Shown: positions 41,050 to 48,243, counted from the stretch's first letter. The stretch: DNA of 64,000 nucleotides from CAYSGL01 sp964520985 (GCA_964520985.1 CAZFPB010000005.1:1-64000); one strand, 5' to 3'. Program-made: numbers and translations. Notes: generated by a model not told the origin, from the letters alone.

Positions 41050-41287
41050 GCAGCCGTCGCTCGTCCGGGCGCAGATACCGCCGCTCGATCCGCGAGATCG
41101 CCAGCCGTGCTACGACCCCGGGGTCACCGAAAACCCCATCGTCGATGTCACCGAAACCCGCGTGGCGCTGGCCTCGTGCAAGCGAAAACACGGCAACGTG
41201 GTTACCAGCTTCGATGCAGTAGTTGCAGAGTTCGGCGCTTCCGCCGATATAGTGGGTTCAGGGACGCGAACAGGCGGGGGGTCGTAG
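40922..41287 (+). CDS. Rz1: Outer-membrane spanin lipoprotein (Rz1-like)
   Basis: A 121-residue protein starting with GTG inside the Rz-like gene in another frame, behind GGAG. It has a signal sequence (VRLLLTALLVSTLPVSLAGC) with lipobox LAGC, so it would become an outer-membrane lipoprotein. The following Pro-rich section fits Rz1. It extends well past the end of Rz, an overlapped rather than fully embedded arrangement. Length is larger than lambda Rz1. Confidence 0.85.
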   Translation: MTRSSPSLPLLRRPRTPTVRLLLTALLVSTLPVSLAGCATSPKQPSLVRAQIPPLDPRDRQPCYDPGVTENPIVDVTETRVALASCKRKHGNVVTSFDAVVAEFGASADIVGSGTRTGGGS

Positions 41288-41320
41288 GCGTCAACCCCCT
41301 CAAAGCACCAAGGAAGACAG

Positions 41321-41614
41321 ATGTTTTGGGGAGACGGTGACTCCAGTAAACTCGGCGTTCCAGAGCGTCGAACCCTAGACCAACTCCGCCGCATGGCGGA
41401 GACCGGCCATATTCGCGCGCTCTCCCCCAAGGAAAGCGAGATCGCTCTGGAGGCGATCAACTTCTATGCAACCGTTCGCTCCACCAAGAATTTCGTGGTA
41501 GCACTGAGGAACGTCCTCCTCTTTGCTGGGGTGATGATCGGGATATGGTGGGCAGCGCAAGACGGACTGGCGGACATCCTCCATCGGCTACTGACTACGG
41601 GGACGCCGGGATGA
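41321..41614 (+). CDS. Small one-span membrane protein, holin candidate
   Basis: A 97-residue protein. A soluble N-terminal half is followed by one clear transmembrane helix (VVALRNVLLFAGVMIGIWWAA, about 60-80) and a short tail. It comes after the spanins in the lysis region. A holin or pinholin role is possible, but no family is recognised. Confidence 0.6.
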   Translation: MFWGDGDSSKLGVPERRTLDQLRRMAETGHIRALSPKESEIALEAINFYATVRSTKNFVVALRNVLLFAGVMIGIWWAAQDGLADILHRLLTTGTPG

Positions 41615-42168
41615 CCGAATCAGAGCGCGATCAGCTGGAAGACCGGCAGATGCAGCATTTGCCTGCCGGTCGCTCGTTGCGCCGTAGGCTGAGAGACCCG
41701 ATCTTCTGGCGCACGCGGCTGCTGGAGCTTGCCGTGGCCGTCGTCCTGACGATCGGCGTGATCTATTTCTCGAACACCTTCACCATCCAGTACCGCAAGT
41801 CGGTCGTGCCGAGCGCGTGGTTCGTGGTCAACGAACTCTTCGTGCCGGATCACCGCGTCGGCGAGAACCCCGACATGCTCTACGATCGGCTGGTGCGACA
41901 ACCGTTTACCGGCTTCAGGGTGGTCGAGGTTCAGCGCGAGGAGCCCGGCGGGCTCTTCTCGGCGACCTGTCAGGGCTCCGGCTTGTCCACCTACGACACC
42001 GACGACTTCAACTTCGCCAACAAGGTGAAGTGGAACTGGTTCGTGGGGGACGACTGCCGGGTGGAGCCGGGGCGTTACCGGCTCCGGGTCCGGTGGACGA
42101 TTCGGGCGGAAGGCTGGCCTGAGAAGCAGGTCGTGTCGACCAGCAACATCTTCGAGGTCAAGCCCTAG
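41611..42168 (+). CDS. Membrane-anchored periplasmic protein, unknown
   Basis: A 185-residue protein. A basic N-terminus (RSLRRRLRDPIFWRTR) precedes one transmembrane segment (LLELAVAVVLTIGVIYFS, about 37-54). About 130 residues would lie outside the membrane, with cysteines in TCQGSG and DDCRVEPGRYRL and a beta pattern like immunoglobulin-type folds. It overlaps the previous gene by 4 bp, so both likely act in lysis or in superinfection control. Function unknown. Confidence 0.6.
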   Translation: MTESERDQLEDRQMQHLPAGRSLRRRLRDPIFWRTRLLELAVAVVLTIGVIYFSNTFTIQYRKSVVPSAWFVVNELFVPDHRVGENPDMLYDRLVRQPFTGFRVVEVQREEPGGLFSATCQGSGLSTYDTDDFNFANKVKWNWFVGDDCRVEPGRYRLRVRWTIRAEGWPEKQVVSTSNIFEVKP

Positions 42169-42653
42169 GCCGCCTGCCGCACGTAGTCCCGCCAGCGCAG
42201 CCACACGTTGGTCACGAGGCGGCCCTGCTTCTGGGCGTACCGGACGCAGCTGGCCGTGCCGCCGTCGTCGTAGCCGTCCCAGAGCGCGAGCATCTGGTTC
42301 GAGTTCTCGACGATCCACTTGTTGCGGCCGTGCAGCTTCTTCGGGTTGTACTCTCCCGGCGGGTAGCAGTAGTGCGCTTCCTCGCACCGGCGCAGCAGTT
42401 CCTCGAACAGGTAGCGGTCCTCGGCGCTCCACTCGGCGTTGAAGCCATCCCACGGAATCGCCGCGATGAACGGCACCTTGAGATCGACGCAGGCCCGGGC
42501 GACCGCGAGGTCCCAACCGCACTGCATGCCTGTGATCACCTTGGCAGGGCCGAACTCCCGCAGCATATCCGCCGCGAAGAGGGTGAGAAGCGGCTGCTGC
42601 GAGCGGCGCATGGCGAGACGGGACGGCCGATGGCCGGTAACTCCGAGGATCAT
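42165..42653 (-). CDS. SLOG-family protein (DUF1273/YpsA-like)
   Basis: A 162-residue Rossmann-like protein: MILGVTGHRPS at the start, then KVITGMQCGWDLAVARACVDLKVPFIAAIPW, matching the YspA/YpsA (PF06908) branch of the SLOG superfamily that binds nucleotide-derived ligands. Start 42653 overlaps the stop of the methyltransferase gene (ATGA), so the two are coupled. The biological role in phages is unproven; a nucleotide-sensing or host-takeover role is inference. Confidence 0.75.
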   Translation of the reverse strand: MILGVTGHRPSRLAMRRSQQPLLTLFAADMLREFGPAKVITGMQCGWDLAVARACVDLKVPFIAAIPWDGFNAEWSAEDRYLFEELLRRCEEAHYCYPPGEYNPKKLHGRNKWIVENSNQMLALWDGYDDGGTASCVRYAQKQGRLVTNVWLRWRDYVRQAA

Positions 42654-43318
42654 ATCAGATGCTCCGTGTCTGCGTAGGTGCCGACCAGATCGAGAACGTG
42701 ATCCGGGGCACTGGCGAATTTGTTGACCTCGTTCCCCCACGTCGACCACCCGGGGCGGTACGCACGGGAGAACAACTCCACGTAGGGGCCTGCGACCAGC
42801 TGGCGGGCCCGATCGAAGGCTTCGTCGGGTTTCCGGCTGTGTTCCCGCACCGGCGACGTGATGAGCCTCCTGACGGCCCTAGACAGCCGCGCAGGACGCC
42901 CCCGCGTCAGCAGCAGGCATTGCTCGGGGTTGGCGCGGGTCCAATAGCCCGGGCCCATGTGTTCCTTGCCGGTGGCGGTCAGCTTGACCCAGTAGAAGCC
43001 GACGGTCTTGTAGGTGAAGCCCCAGCCCTCGGCGATGCGGATGCCGTGCGGCAGGAAACCGTCGGGCACCCACATGAGAAGGACGGCATCCTTGGCGAAC
43101 AGATCGCCCACCGGCAGGGCCTCGATCTCGTCGAGACCCATGCAGTGGTAGTGGCGGCTCGGGGATCGGGCCTCGCCCTTCTTCGAGTACATGACGTACT
43201 TCCACGGCGCGTCGACCATGCCGGTACGATAGTGCTGGTACTTGAGCCCGGCAAACGGGCCCGAGGGGATCAGCTGGCCGGGGACGAGGGCCCCGCCACC
43301 GGGGGCGTCAAGCAGCAT
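42650..43318 (-). CDS. MT-A70 family adenine-N6 methyltransferase
   Basis: A 222-residue protein. The catalytic motif is DAPW at residues 36-39 (family consensus DPPW), followed by SRHYHCMGLDEI, LLMWVPDGFLPHGIRIAEGWGF, and NPEQCLLLTRGRPAR, all typical of MT-A70. The C-terminal part carries EHSRKPDE and the closing ELFSRAYRPGWSTWGNEV, as in phage members. It would methylate adenine in DNA, which could protect the phage from host restriction. Target sequence unknown. Confidence 0.88.
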   Translation of the reverse strand: MLLDAPGGGALVPGQLIPSGPFAGLKYQHYRTGMVDAPWKYVMYSKKGEARSPSRHYHCMGLDEIEALPVGDLFAKDAVLLMWVPDGFLPHGIRIAEGWGFTYKTVGFYWVKLTATGKEHMGPGYWTRANPEQCLLLTRGRPARLSRAVRRLITSPVREHSRKPDEAFDRARQLVAGPYVELFSRAYRPGWSTWGNEVNKFASAPDHVLDLVGTYADTEHLI

Positions 43319-43520
43319 GTGATCTCTGGAAGCGCTGGAGGGTCTGTCGGAGAAGGGGGATTTTCGGCTTGGAGTTTCCGCCCTTGGAGATGCACAGGAC
43401 GCGTTCCGTGCCGACGAAGAACTGGTGGTGCTTGGTGCCCTCCACCCAGTCGCCGGTGATGCCGAACTCTTCGATGGTGCGCTGTATGTCGCGCAGGGCT
43501 TTTGGGGTGCGCTTAGACAA
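43308..43520 (-). CDS. Small HicA-like protein
   Basis: A 70-residue basic protein starting with TTG behind GGAG. The core GTKHHQFFVGTERVLCISKGGNSKPK resembles the dsRNA-binding-like HicA fold, whose active His lies in a G-S-H-H/K motif. No HicB antitoxin gene is adjacent, so a toxin role is doubtful. Overlaps the methyltransferase start by 11 bp. Confidence 0.55.
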   Translation of the reverse strand: MSKRTPKALRDIQRTIEEFGITGDWVEGTKHHQFFVGTERVLCISKGGNSKPKIPLLRQTLQRFQRSHAA

Positions 43521-43752
43521 GGGAAGGCTCCTCCGTGGTGTCGACGATCAGGTCGAAAGCCTCCTCGTCGAGTTGGAACAGCACGAGCAGCATGTACTCG
43601 CGCTCGGTGAGTTCGTCGAGTTCCGGGTCGTCTAACCGGGAGCTAGACTTGATCAGGCAGTCGCTCTCCGGGTGCCAGTAGTAGACATACTCGAATGGGA
43701 TGAACACGTCCTCCCCCGGCACCCAGTATCCACCTTGATCAGATGAGGTCAT
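43513..43752 (-). CDS. Small acidic unknown protein
   Basis: A 79-residue, strongly acidic protein (DDPELDELTEREYMLLVLFQLDEEAFDLIVD). Highly acidic small phage proteins sometimes mimic DNA or bind host polymerase, but nothing specific is seen. It overlaps both neighbours. Confidence 0.6.
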   Translation of the reverse strand: MTSSDQGGYWVPGEDVFIPFEYVYYWHPESDCLIKSSSRLDDPELDELTEREYMLLVLFQLDEEAFDLIVDTTEEPSLV

Positions 43753-44017
43753 CGAAGTCGTTCTTCACTGCTTCGACGGCCCGGCGGGCGTCCTTGTCGG
43801 TGCCCCGGGGCGCAGGCGGGTTGGTGAACCGCGTGGTGCTCCGGAGCGCCGCCATGAGCGCCTTCACCGGGTCGATGTCGACCTCGACCGTCCACCCGAG
43901 GGTGTCCTTCCAGCGGACGTTGGCTTGCCAGCGCCCTTCCGTTGTAGGCCAGACGGTGACGCCGTTCACCCGGCCGCCTGCCAGCGTCTCCCGCAGTACC
44001 TCCTCCAGCGCCGCCAT
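43739..44017 (-). CDS. Small unknown protein ending in an acidic DDLI tail
   Basis: A 92-residue protein with a beta pattern (GVTVWPTTEGRWQANVRWKDTLGWTVEVDID) and a helical C-terminus ending NDFDDLI. This tail resembles the ends of the phage SSB and of the protein at 44561-45193. Function unknown. Confidence 0.6.
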   Translation of the reverse strand: MAALEEVLRETLAGGRVNGVTVWPTTEGRWQANVRWKDTLGWTVEVDIDPVKALMAALRSTTRFTNPPAPRGTDKDARRAVEAVKNDFDDLI

Positions 44018-44280
44018 CAGTCGTCGTCCGACGGGCCGGTCGCCATGCCGAGCGCGGTCATGTAGAGTTCGAGGAGCGCTTCCTGCTCCAGCCGCTCTTG
44101 CGCGTCCTGCTTGCGGATCGCGATGATCTTCCGGAGCACCTTCGTGTCGAAGCCGTTGCCCTTGGCCTCGGCGTAGACTTCCTTGATGTCGCCCCCGATG
44201 GCCTTCTTCTCTTCTTCCAGCCGCTCGATGCGTTCGATGAACGCCTTGATCTGGTCCTGCGCCACGCTGTCAGGGCTCAC
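44017..44280 (-). CDS. GapR homologue (DUF2312)
   Basis: An 87-residue protein with the full DUF2312 core: QDQIKAFIERIERLEEEKKAIG followed by EVYAEAKGNGFDTKVLRKIIAIRKQDAQERLEQEALL. GapR is a tetrameric alphaproteobacterial nucleoid protein that encircles overtwisted AT-rich DNA ahead of replication forks. The GTG at 44280 is chosen because it has GGAGG seven bases upstream and overlaps the previous stop (GTGA); a longer version from an ATG at 44376 would overlap the preceding gene by 100 bp. The phage copy may manage supercoiling on its own genome or compete with the host protein. Confidence 0.85.
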   Translation of the reverse strand: MSPDSVAQDQIKAFIERIERLEEEKKAIGGDIKEVYAEAKGNGFDTKVLRKIIAIRKQDAQERLEQEALLELYMTALGMATGPSDDD

Positions 44281-44561
44281 GGTGCCGCCTCCATGGTTGG
44301 TTGTGTTGTCGTGTCGAACGCTTCCTCGTCCTCCGGGGAATCCTCCGATGAGGTCGTCGTCGTCAGTTGGTGCCATTCAACAATCTCCCGAGCTACGGGG
44401 GTGGGGTAATAGGTGTGGCCGATGTCGCCACGGCGGAAGATGCCTCGATCCGCAGCATGCAGCGCCGCGATCCGTTCGCCGTGAAAGGCGGGCATGATCA
44501 CCCCGTCTTCCACGGCCTGCCGGATGAGGCGCAGCTGCGTCTTGCCGACGATCGGCGGCAT
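44277..44561 (-). CDS. Small unknown protein with MerR/HTH-like start
   Basis: A 94-residue protein. The N-terminal half (QLRLIRQAVEDGVIMPAFHGERIAALHAADRGIFRRGDIGHTYYPTPVAREIVEWHQ) suggests a winged or compact DNA-binding fold; the last 30 residues are Thr/Glu-rich and disordered. Its stop overlaps the GapR start. No family is named. Confidence 0.6.
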   Translation of the reverse strand: MPPIVGKTQLRLIRQAVEDGVIMPAFHGERIAALHAADRGIFRRGDIGHTYYPTPVAREIVEWHQLTTTTSSEDSPEDEEAFDTTTQPTMEAAP

Positions 44562-45193
44562 CAGATCAGATCGTCGCCGTCGAAGCCGTTGGCGGGCTCC
44601 TGCGCCTGCTCCTCGGCCTGCTCTTCGGCCGCCGGTTCGCCCGGGCCGTTCTCGTCCGGCCAGACCACGTAGCCGTCGCGCTTGCGGATCGAGAACTCGT
44701 CCCGGGTGATCTTCACCCAGTCGCGATCGTCGGGAAGCTCGACGCCACCCTCGGCGATGAGGATGACCTGCGCGTCCTTCTTGCCCCAGAAGCTCTTCTG
44801 CTGGAGTGTGCGGACCTTCTTGGGTTTGCGGGCGGGCGCGGCGGCCGCCTGCCGGACGACGGGGGTGGCCGGGCCGGGCTTACGGTCCTCGATCACGCTC
44901 GCCGGGTCGGTCGAGCCGGTACGATCGACGGGGCCCTTCACGTCGCAGGCGTTCTCCCACTCTTCGAGCGAGGCGAACGTGGCGTCGAAGTAGACATCGC
45001 AGACCAGACCGGAGGGCAGCAGCACGGCCCGCTTGTCGGTCAGGCCGCCGAACGACAGCGGAGCGATGGGATAGGCCCGGGTGCCCTGCACATAGACCCA
45101 CCCGACGACGGGGAGCTTGGTGGTGACCCAGTTGCCGTCGAACATAGCGCGCTCGACGATATAGGTGTTGGGGGCGGCGACAAAGGCGTCCAT
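44561..45193 (-). CDS. Unknown protein with disordered acidic tail
   Basis: A 210-residue protein. An N-terminal beta-rich domain (NWVTTKLPVVGWVYVQGTRAYPIAPLSFGGL) of about 95 residues is followed by a Pro/Ala linker, a second small basic domain (KKVRTLQQKSFWGKKDAQVILIAEGG), then a Glu/Gln/Ala-rich tail ending GFDGDDLI. The fold-linker-acidic-tip layout is reminiscent of single-strand DNA-binding proteins, but the domain itself is not recognised. Confidence 0.6.
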   Translation of the reverse strand: MDAFVAAPNTYIVERAMFDGNWVTTKLPVVGWVYVQGTRAYPIAPLSFGGLTDKRAVLLPSGLVCDVYFDATFASLEEWENACDVKGPVDRTGSTDPASVIEDRKPGPATPVVRQAAAAPARKPKKVRTLQQKSFWGKKDAQVILIAEGGVELPDDRDWVKITRDEFSIRKRDGYVVWPDENGPGEPAAEEQAEEQAQEPANGFDGDDLI

Positions 45194-45194
45194 G

Positions 45195-45410
45195 CTATTT
45201 CCTTGACATGATGGAGAAGTAGTCCTCGGGCGAGAGTGTCGCCCTGCGGGTTTCGAGCGGCGGCGTCGAGGTCGCCATGTTGAAGGTTCCAAGGAACCGC
45301 CCCTGCTCGTCGTACAGCTGGGCCTCGCCCTGCGACAGGCGGAAGTCCATGTCGAGCTTGAGCACGGGACGCGGATCGACGGGGAGGAGGAAGGGCCTAC
45401 CGGAGAGCAT
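45195..45410 (-). CDS. Small unknown protein
   Basis: A 71-residue beta-type protein (RPVLKLDMDFRLSQGEAQLYDEQGRFLGTFNM). Its stop lies 1 bp before the next start region. No motif is recognised. Confidence 0.6.
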   Translation of the reverse strand: MLSGRPFLLPVDPRPVLKLDMDFRLSQGEAQLYDEQGRFLGTFNMATSTPPLETRRATLSPEDYFSIMSRK

Positions 45411-45636
45411 CGCGCATCCTTTCGGGCGTTACCGTGTTCTCCGACAGCTGCACGGGGCGATTGCGCTCCCAGTCCTGCTGCTGGAGATGCTGGTTGATCG
45501 CTGCCACCGAGGCACCGAGACGAGCCCAGTAGGCGACCCGGTTCCGGCTCGGGTGGGTCATCAGGACGAACGCCGGATCGGCCTCGACTAGGCAAGCGGT
45601 GCCGGTGACGATTTTGGTGTTATGGCCAGTGAGCAT
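45397..45636 (-). CDS. Small unknown protein, first gene of a minus-strand unit
   Basis: A 79-residue protein (AYWARLGASVAAINQHLQQQDWE) with no recognised domain. It is the first gene after the minus-strand promoter at 45643-45671 and starts with ATG 7 bp past the -10 box, so the message would have a very short or absent leader. Confidence 0.6.
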   Translation of the reverse strand: MLTGHNTKIVTGTACLVEADPAFVLMTHPSRNRVAYWARLGASVAAINQHLQQQDWERNRPVQLSENTVTPERMRDALR

Positions 45637-45642
45637 AGGGAC

Positions 45643-45671
45643 GAGATAGCCTACTTCTGGTTGTCTGTCTA
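45643..45671 (-). promoter_or_regulatory. Minus-strand promoter of the 45.6-42.2 kb accessory operon
   Basis: TAGACA (complement of 45666-45671), 17-bp spacer, TATCTC (complement of 45643-45648), with AGTAGGC before the -10 box. Nearly the same sequence, including AACCAGnnGTAG, is found at 51291-51319. Confidence 0.65.
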
Positions 45672-45687
45672 TCGGTTTTACCGGTGG

Positions 45688-45716
45688 TCGACAGGCCCGT
45701 CAATCCCGGTTATTGT
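45688..45716 (+). promoter_or_regulatory. Plus-strand promoter of the two-gene island
   Basis: TCGACA at 45688-45693, 17-bp spacer, TATTGT at 45711-45716. It is divergent from the minus-strand promoter 17 bp away and gives the plus-strand island its own transcription start. Confidence 0.5.
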
Positions 45717-45740
45717 TCTGTCATCAAAGGGAGTCATGTC

Positions 45741-45995
45741 ATGGCGGCCACGACCAACAAGACGGTTACCGGCGACTGGAGCGAGATCGCGACAGAGGGG
45801 GACGTTCTCGTCACCTTCATCTCCGGGCGCGGTTGCGAGGTCGCCGTGGCGGCCAGCACCCCGGCCGCAGAACTCGAAGGCCACCCCCTGACCAAGGGGA
45901 AAGAGAACGGCGAGTTCTCGGCGGCGCTGGAGGCGGGTGAGAAGCTGTATGCCCGGGCTCGCGCCGGGGACTGCGTGCTCGCCGTGACCAACTGA
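45741..45995 (+). CDS. Small beta-rich protein in a plus-strand island
   Basis: An 84-residue protein (DWSEIATEGDVLVTFISGRGCEVAVAASTPAAELEGHPL) of the type found as small virion or fibre-associated proteins. It starts with ATG behind GGGAG; its TGA overlaps the next ATG. With the next gene it forms a separately promoted island inside a minus-strand block, like a moron. Confidence 0.6.
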   Translation: MAATTNKTVTGDWSEIATEGDVLVTFISGRGCEVAVAASTPAAELEGHPLTKGKENGEFSAALEAGEKLYARARAGDCVLAVTN

Positions 45996-46789
45996 TGCGG
46001 TTCCGCGATCCGCGTTTCGGCCACGTCGACAGCCCGAGCTTCCGGCAAGGCGAGCATGAGCCGCCGGTGCCCGTGTGGAGCCCGTTGGACCTTGGGGACG
46101 ACCTGCTCGGTTGGTGGTCTGCCGACGCGGCGCAGATGACGCTCGACGCCGGGGCGATCTCCGAATGGCGCGACAAGAAGGCCGGGTACATCATGTCCCC
46201 GTCGCCCACCAAGCCGATGTTCTCGCCTACCGGGTGGGGCGGCTCCAAACCCGCCGTCTTGGCGAATGGCGTCGACAACTACTTCTTCTGCACGGACCCG
46301 GTATTCCTCGCCTCCCTGCCTGCCGGTACGAACGCCGGGGAGTTGTGGGGGCTGGTGCGGCAGGACGCCTTGGTCGGAGATACCACCGAGCGCGTGGTCA
46401 TGTCCTACGGGGCAGGCTCGGCCTTCAACAACGCCCGCCGGATCACCCGAATCATTCTCACCGCAGCCAACCGGGCGCGGATCATGGTGGGCACCGGGGC
46501 AACCGCGCTGACGGCCAACAACACCGAGGTCGACTTCGCCGGGCAGCATGTGGTCCGTGGCCAGTTCGGGCCGACCGAGAGCATCCTGTCGATCGACGAC
46601 AGCGAGACCGCGCCGCTGGCGGCGGTGCCGTCCACCAACGTGACCAAGGCGGTGATCTTCGCCTCGTCCGGCACAGCGCCGGTGTCGCCGTGGAACGGCG
46701 CAGGTCGTGACTTCCTGTTCACCCGTCCGCTCGACGAGGATCAGGAAACCGCCCTCAAGGCGTTCATCGCAGAGCGGCGCGCGGCCTAG
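45995..46789 (+). CDS. LamG/concanavalin-like fold protein, possible extra fibre
   Basis: A 264-residue protein. After a Pro-rich start, the pattern LGDDLLGWWSADAAQMTLDAGAISEWRDKKAG...GSKPAVLANGVDNYFF...ARIMVGTG is that of LamG/lectin-like jelly-roll domains common in phage adhesins. The C-terminus (DFLFTRPLDEDQETALKAFIAERRAA) matches the end of such domains. It is probably a surface-exposed carbohydrate-binding virion component, although it lies about 8 kb from the fibre genes. Confidence 0.7.
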   Translation: MRFRDPRFGHVDSPSFRQGEHEPPVPVWSPLDLGDDLLGWWSADAAQMTLDAGAISEWRDKKAGYIMSPSPTKPMFSPTGWGGSKPAVLANGVDNYFFCTDPVFLASLPAGTNAGELWGLVRQDALVGDTTERVVMSYGAGSAFNNARRITRIILTAANRARIMVGTGATALTANNTEVDFAGQHVVRGQFGPTESILSIDDSETAPLAAVPSTNVTKAVIFASSGTAPVSPWNGAGRDFLFTRPLDEDQETALKAFIAERRAA

Positions 46790-47130
46790 ATCAGGTCCCA
46801 TATGTTCACCCGGGGCCTCCTCATGCCCTCGATCATGTTCATGCGCTCGATGTCGCCGTCCCGCATCGCCATCCAGTACAGCGGCCCGAACTTGTCAGTC
46901 TCGATCGCGCCGTGGCGAACCGCGAGTACACGCTTGGTCGAGGCGATGTCGAAGTGGACCCAGCTGGCGTCCATCCCCGGGAGCCCGAGACCCGGCGGCC
47001 GCTGGAGCCACTTCCTCTGCACGCCGATCCGGTCGACCATGGCATAGAGTTCCGCGAGATCGTCGGCCCACATGTGGCACATGATCATGGTGCGGAACGG
47101 CCAGACCGCCGGATCGACGTAGACGCTCAT
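46786..47130 (-). CDS. DUF4031 family protein
   Basis: A 114-residue protein with the DUF4031 (PF13223) pattern: MSVYVDPAVWPFRTMIMCHMWADDLAELYAMVDRIGVQRKWLQ and DIASTKRVLAVRHGAIE. Found in phages and bacteria; function unknown. Stop codon overlaps the convergent LamG-type gene by CTAG. Confidence 0.8.
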   Translation of the reverse strand: MSVYVDPAVWPFRTMIMCHMWADDLAELYAMVDRIGVQRKWLQRPPGLGLPGMDASWVHFDIASTKRVLAVRHGAIETDKFGPLYWMAMRDGDIERMNMIEGMRRPRVNIWDLI

Positions 47131-47378
47131 ACGCGCTCCGGAGCCCGTTCGAGATGGGCCTGCGGCTGCACGAAGTCCGGGTAGTATCGGACCTTGCCCC
47201 GGCCGAGCGGCGTGACGTTCTGCTCACGCAGCCGCCGCAGGAAGTGATCCCGCGATCGGGCGCGCTCGAAGAGCCGGATGTAGGGAGCCCCGTACCAGAC
47301 GATGACGTAGAAGAGGGTCTGGCCGCGATGGTGCCACGGCATCCACTGGTCTCGCTTGACGATCGCGGCTCGCTCCAT
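47127..47378 (-). CDS. Small basic unknown protein
   Basis: An 83-residue protein, basic and aromatic (WMPWHHRGQTLFYVIVWYGAPYIRLFERARSRDHFLRRLREQ). No family recognised. ATG at 47378 overlaps the stop of the HD-domain gene; a longer in-frame extension is not supported. Confidence 0.6.
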   Translation of the reverse strand: MERAAIVKRDQWMPWHHRGQTLFYVIVWYGAPYIRLFERARSRDHFLRRLREQNVTPLGRGKVRYYPDFVQPQAHLERAPERV

Positions 47379-47962
47379 CACTTCAGCCCCACCGCATCGC
47401 ACCGGCCAAGGAACTCGGCCTTGGCCTTGCGCCAGTCCCACTCCTCGATCGTCACTCCGAGCGGTTCGAGCCCCCGGTAGAACGACCACTCCAGCGGGGC
47501 GGGGTGCGCCATGAGGGCGGCCTGTTCGTCTAGGACGATTCGCTTGTCCACGAGATCGACGAGCGGCGGCATGTCATCCGACAACCCGAATTTGACGGCG
47601 ATCAGGAACTCTAGCCGGTTGTAGTAGAGTTTGTAGTCGCCGGTCTTCATCGTCCGTTTGATCGGGCCGATGATGTCCTGAAAGACGTACTCCGGCGCGT
47701 CGTGCAGGATGGCCCACTTCCCGGTCGGCACGTCGGCTACCCGGTCCATGATATGGTCGAACACGAGGCAGGAGTGCTGGGCCACCGAGTACGGGTACTT
47801 GCAATGCCCGCCGTAGCGGTTGGCCTGCGAGAGTGCGTGCGCGATGTCGTCGAGCGAGATTTCGTCGATCTGGGGGTCGAGCGGCCAGAAGGCGATCCCG
47901 CTGTTGGTCTGCATCCAGTCGCCCTCTCGGGGCTGGCCCCACGCGTCTACTAGTTTCGTCAT
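47378..47962 (-). CDS. HD-domain nucleotide phosphohydrolase (YfbR-like)
   Basis: A 194-residue protein. It has MQTNSGIAFWPLDPQIDEISLDDIAHALSQ, then SVAQHSCL with metal-binding H63, and ILHDAPE with H87-D88 and E91, the HD metal site. This is the layout of YfbR-type 5'-deoxynucleotidases carried by many phages to adjust dNTP pools. Related DatZ enzymes in 2-aminoadenine phages look similar, but no PurZ gene is present here, so a standard nucleotidase is favoured. Confidence 0.8.
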   Translation of the reverse strand: MTKLVDAWGQPREGDWMQTNSGIAFWPLDPQIDEISLDDIAHALSQANRYGGHCKYPYSVAQHSCLVFDHIMDRVADVPTGKWAILHDAPEYVFQDIIGPIKRTMKTGDYKLYYNRLEFLIAVKFGLSDDMPPLVDLVDKRIVLDEQAALMAHPAPLEWSFYRGLEPLGVTIEEWDWRKAKAEFLGRCDAVGLK

Positions 47963-48243
47963 ATCTCTGTCCCATCCACGGGGTTGTCGCCGTCCCTACG
48001 GGCGGCCTTGATGAACTCGGGTTGCTCGTGCTCCCACCCTTCGAGATGGGGGAGCCATTTGCGGATACCGTCAACCCACGGCAGCAGGGCATACTCGACC
48101 CGCTTGGTAGGGTTTTGCTTCTGGAAGTTCGCCACCGCGCCTCGGGCCGCGCCCTCGACACTGTAAGCCGTGTACTCGAACTTCTCTTGCGCGCCGGAGG
48201 TCAGCACGAGGGTGAACATGTAGGGGGTCAGGTGGTCAGTCAC
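47959..48243 (-). CDS. Small unknown protein
   Basis: A 94-residue protein starting with GTG (MFTLVLTSGAQEKFEYTAYSVEGAARGAVANFQKQNP), an alpha/beta pattern without known motif. Coupled to both neighbours by short overlaps. Confidence 0.6.
   Translation of the reverse strand: MTDHLTPYMFTLVLTSGAQEKFEYTAYSVEGAARGAVANFQKQNPTKRVEYALLPWVDGIRKWLPHLEGWEHEQPEFIKAARRDGDNPVDGTEI

Noticed and set aside
43308..43520. HicA toxin of a toxin-antitoxin pair
   Set aside because: No HicB-like partner is adjacent and the active-site motif is only approximate.
44281..44376. N-terminal extension of the GapR homologue
   Set aside because: It would overlap the preceding gene by 100 bp, lacks a ribosome-binding site, and the extra residues do not match the family.
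47378..47962. HD protein as DatZ of a 2-aminoadenine (Z-genome) system
   Set aside because: No PurZ-like adenylosuccinate synthetase gene is present, and the sequence also fits the common YfbR-like phage enzymes.
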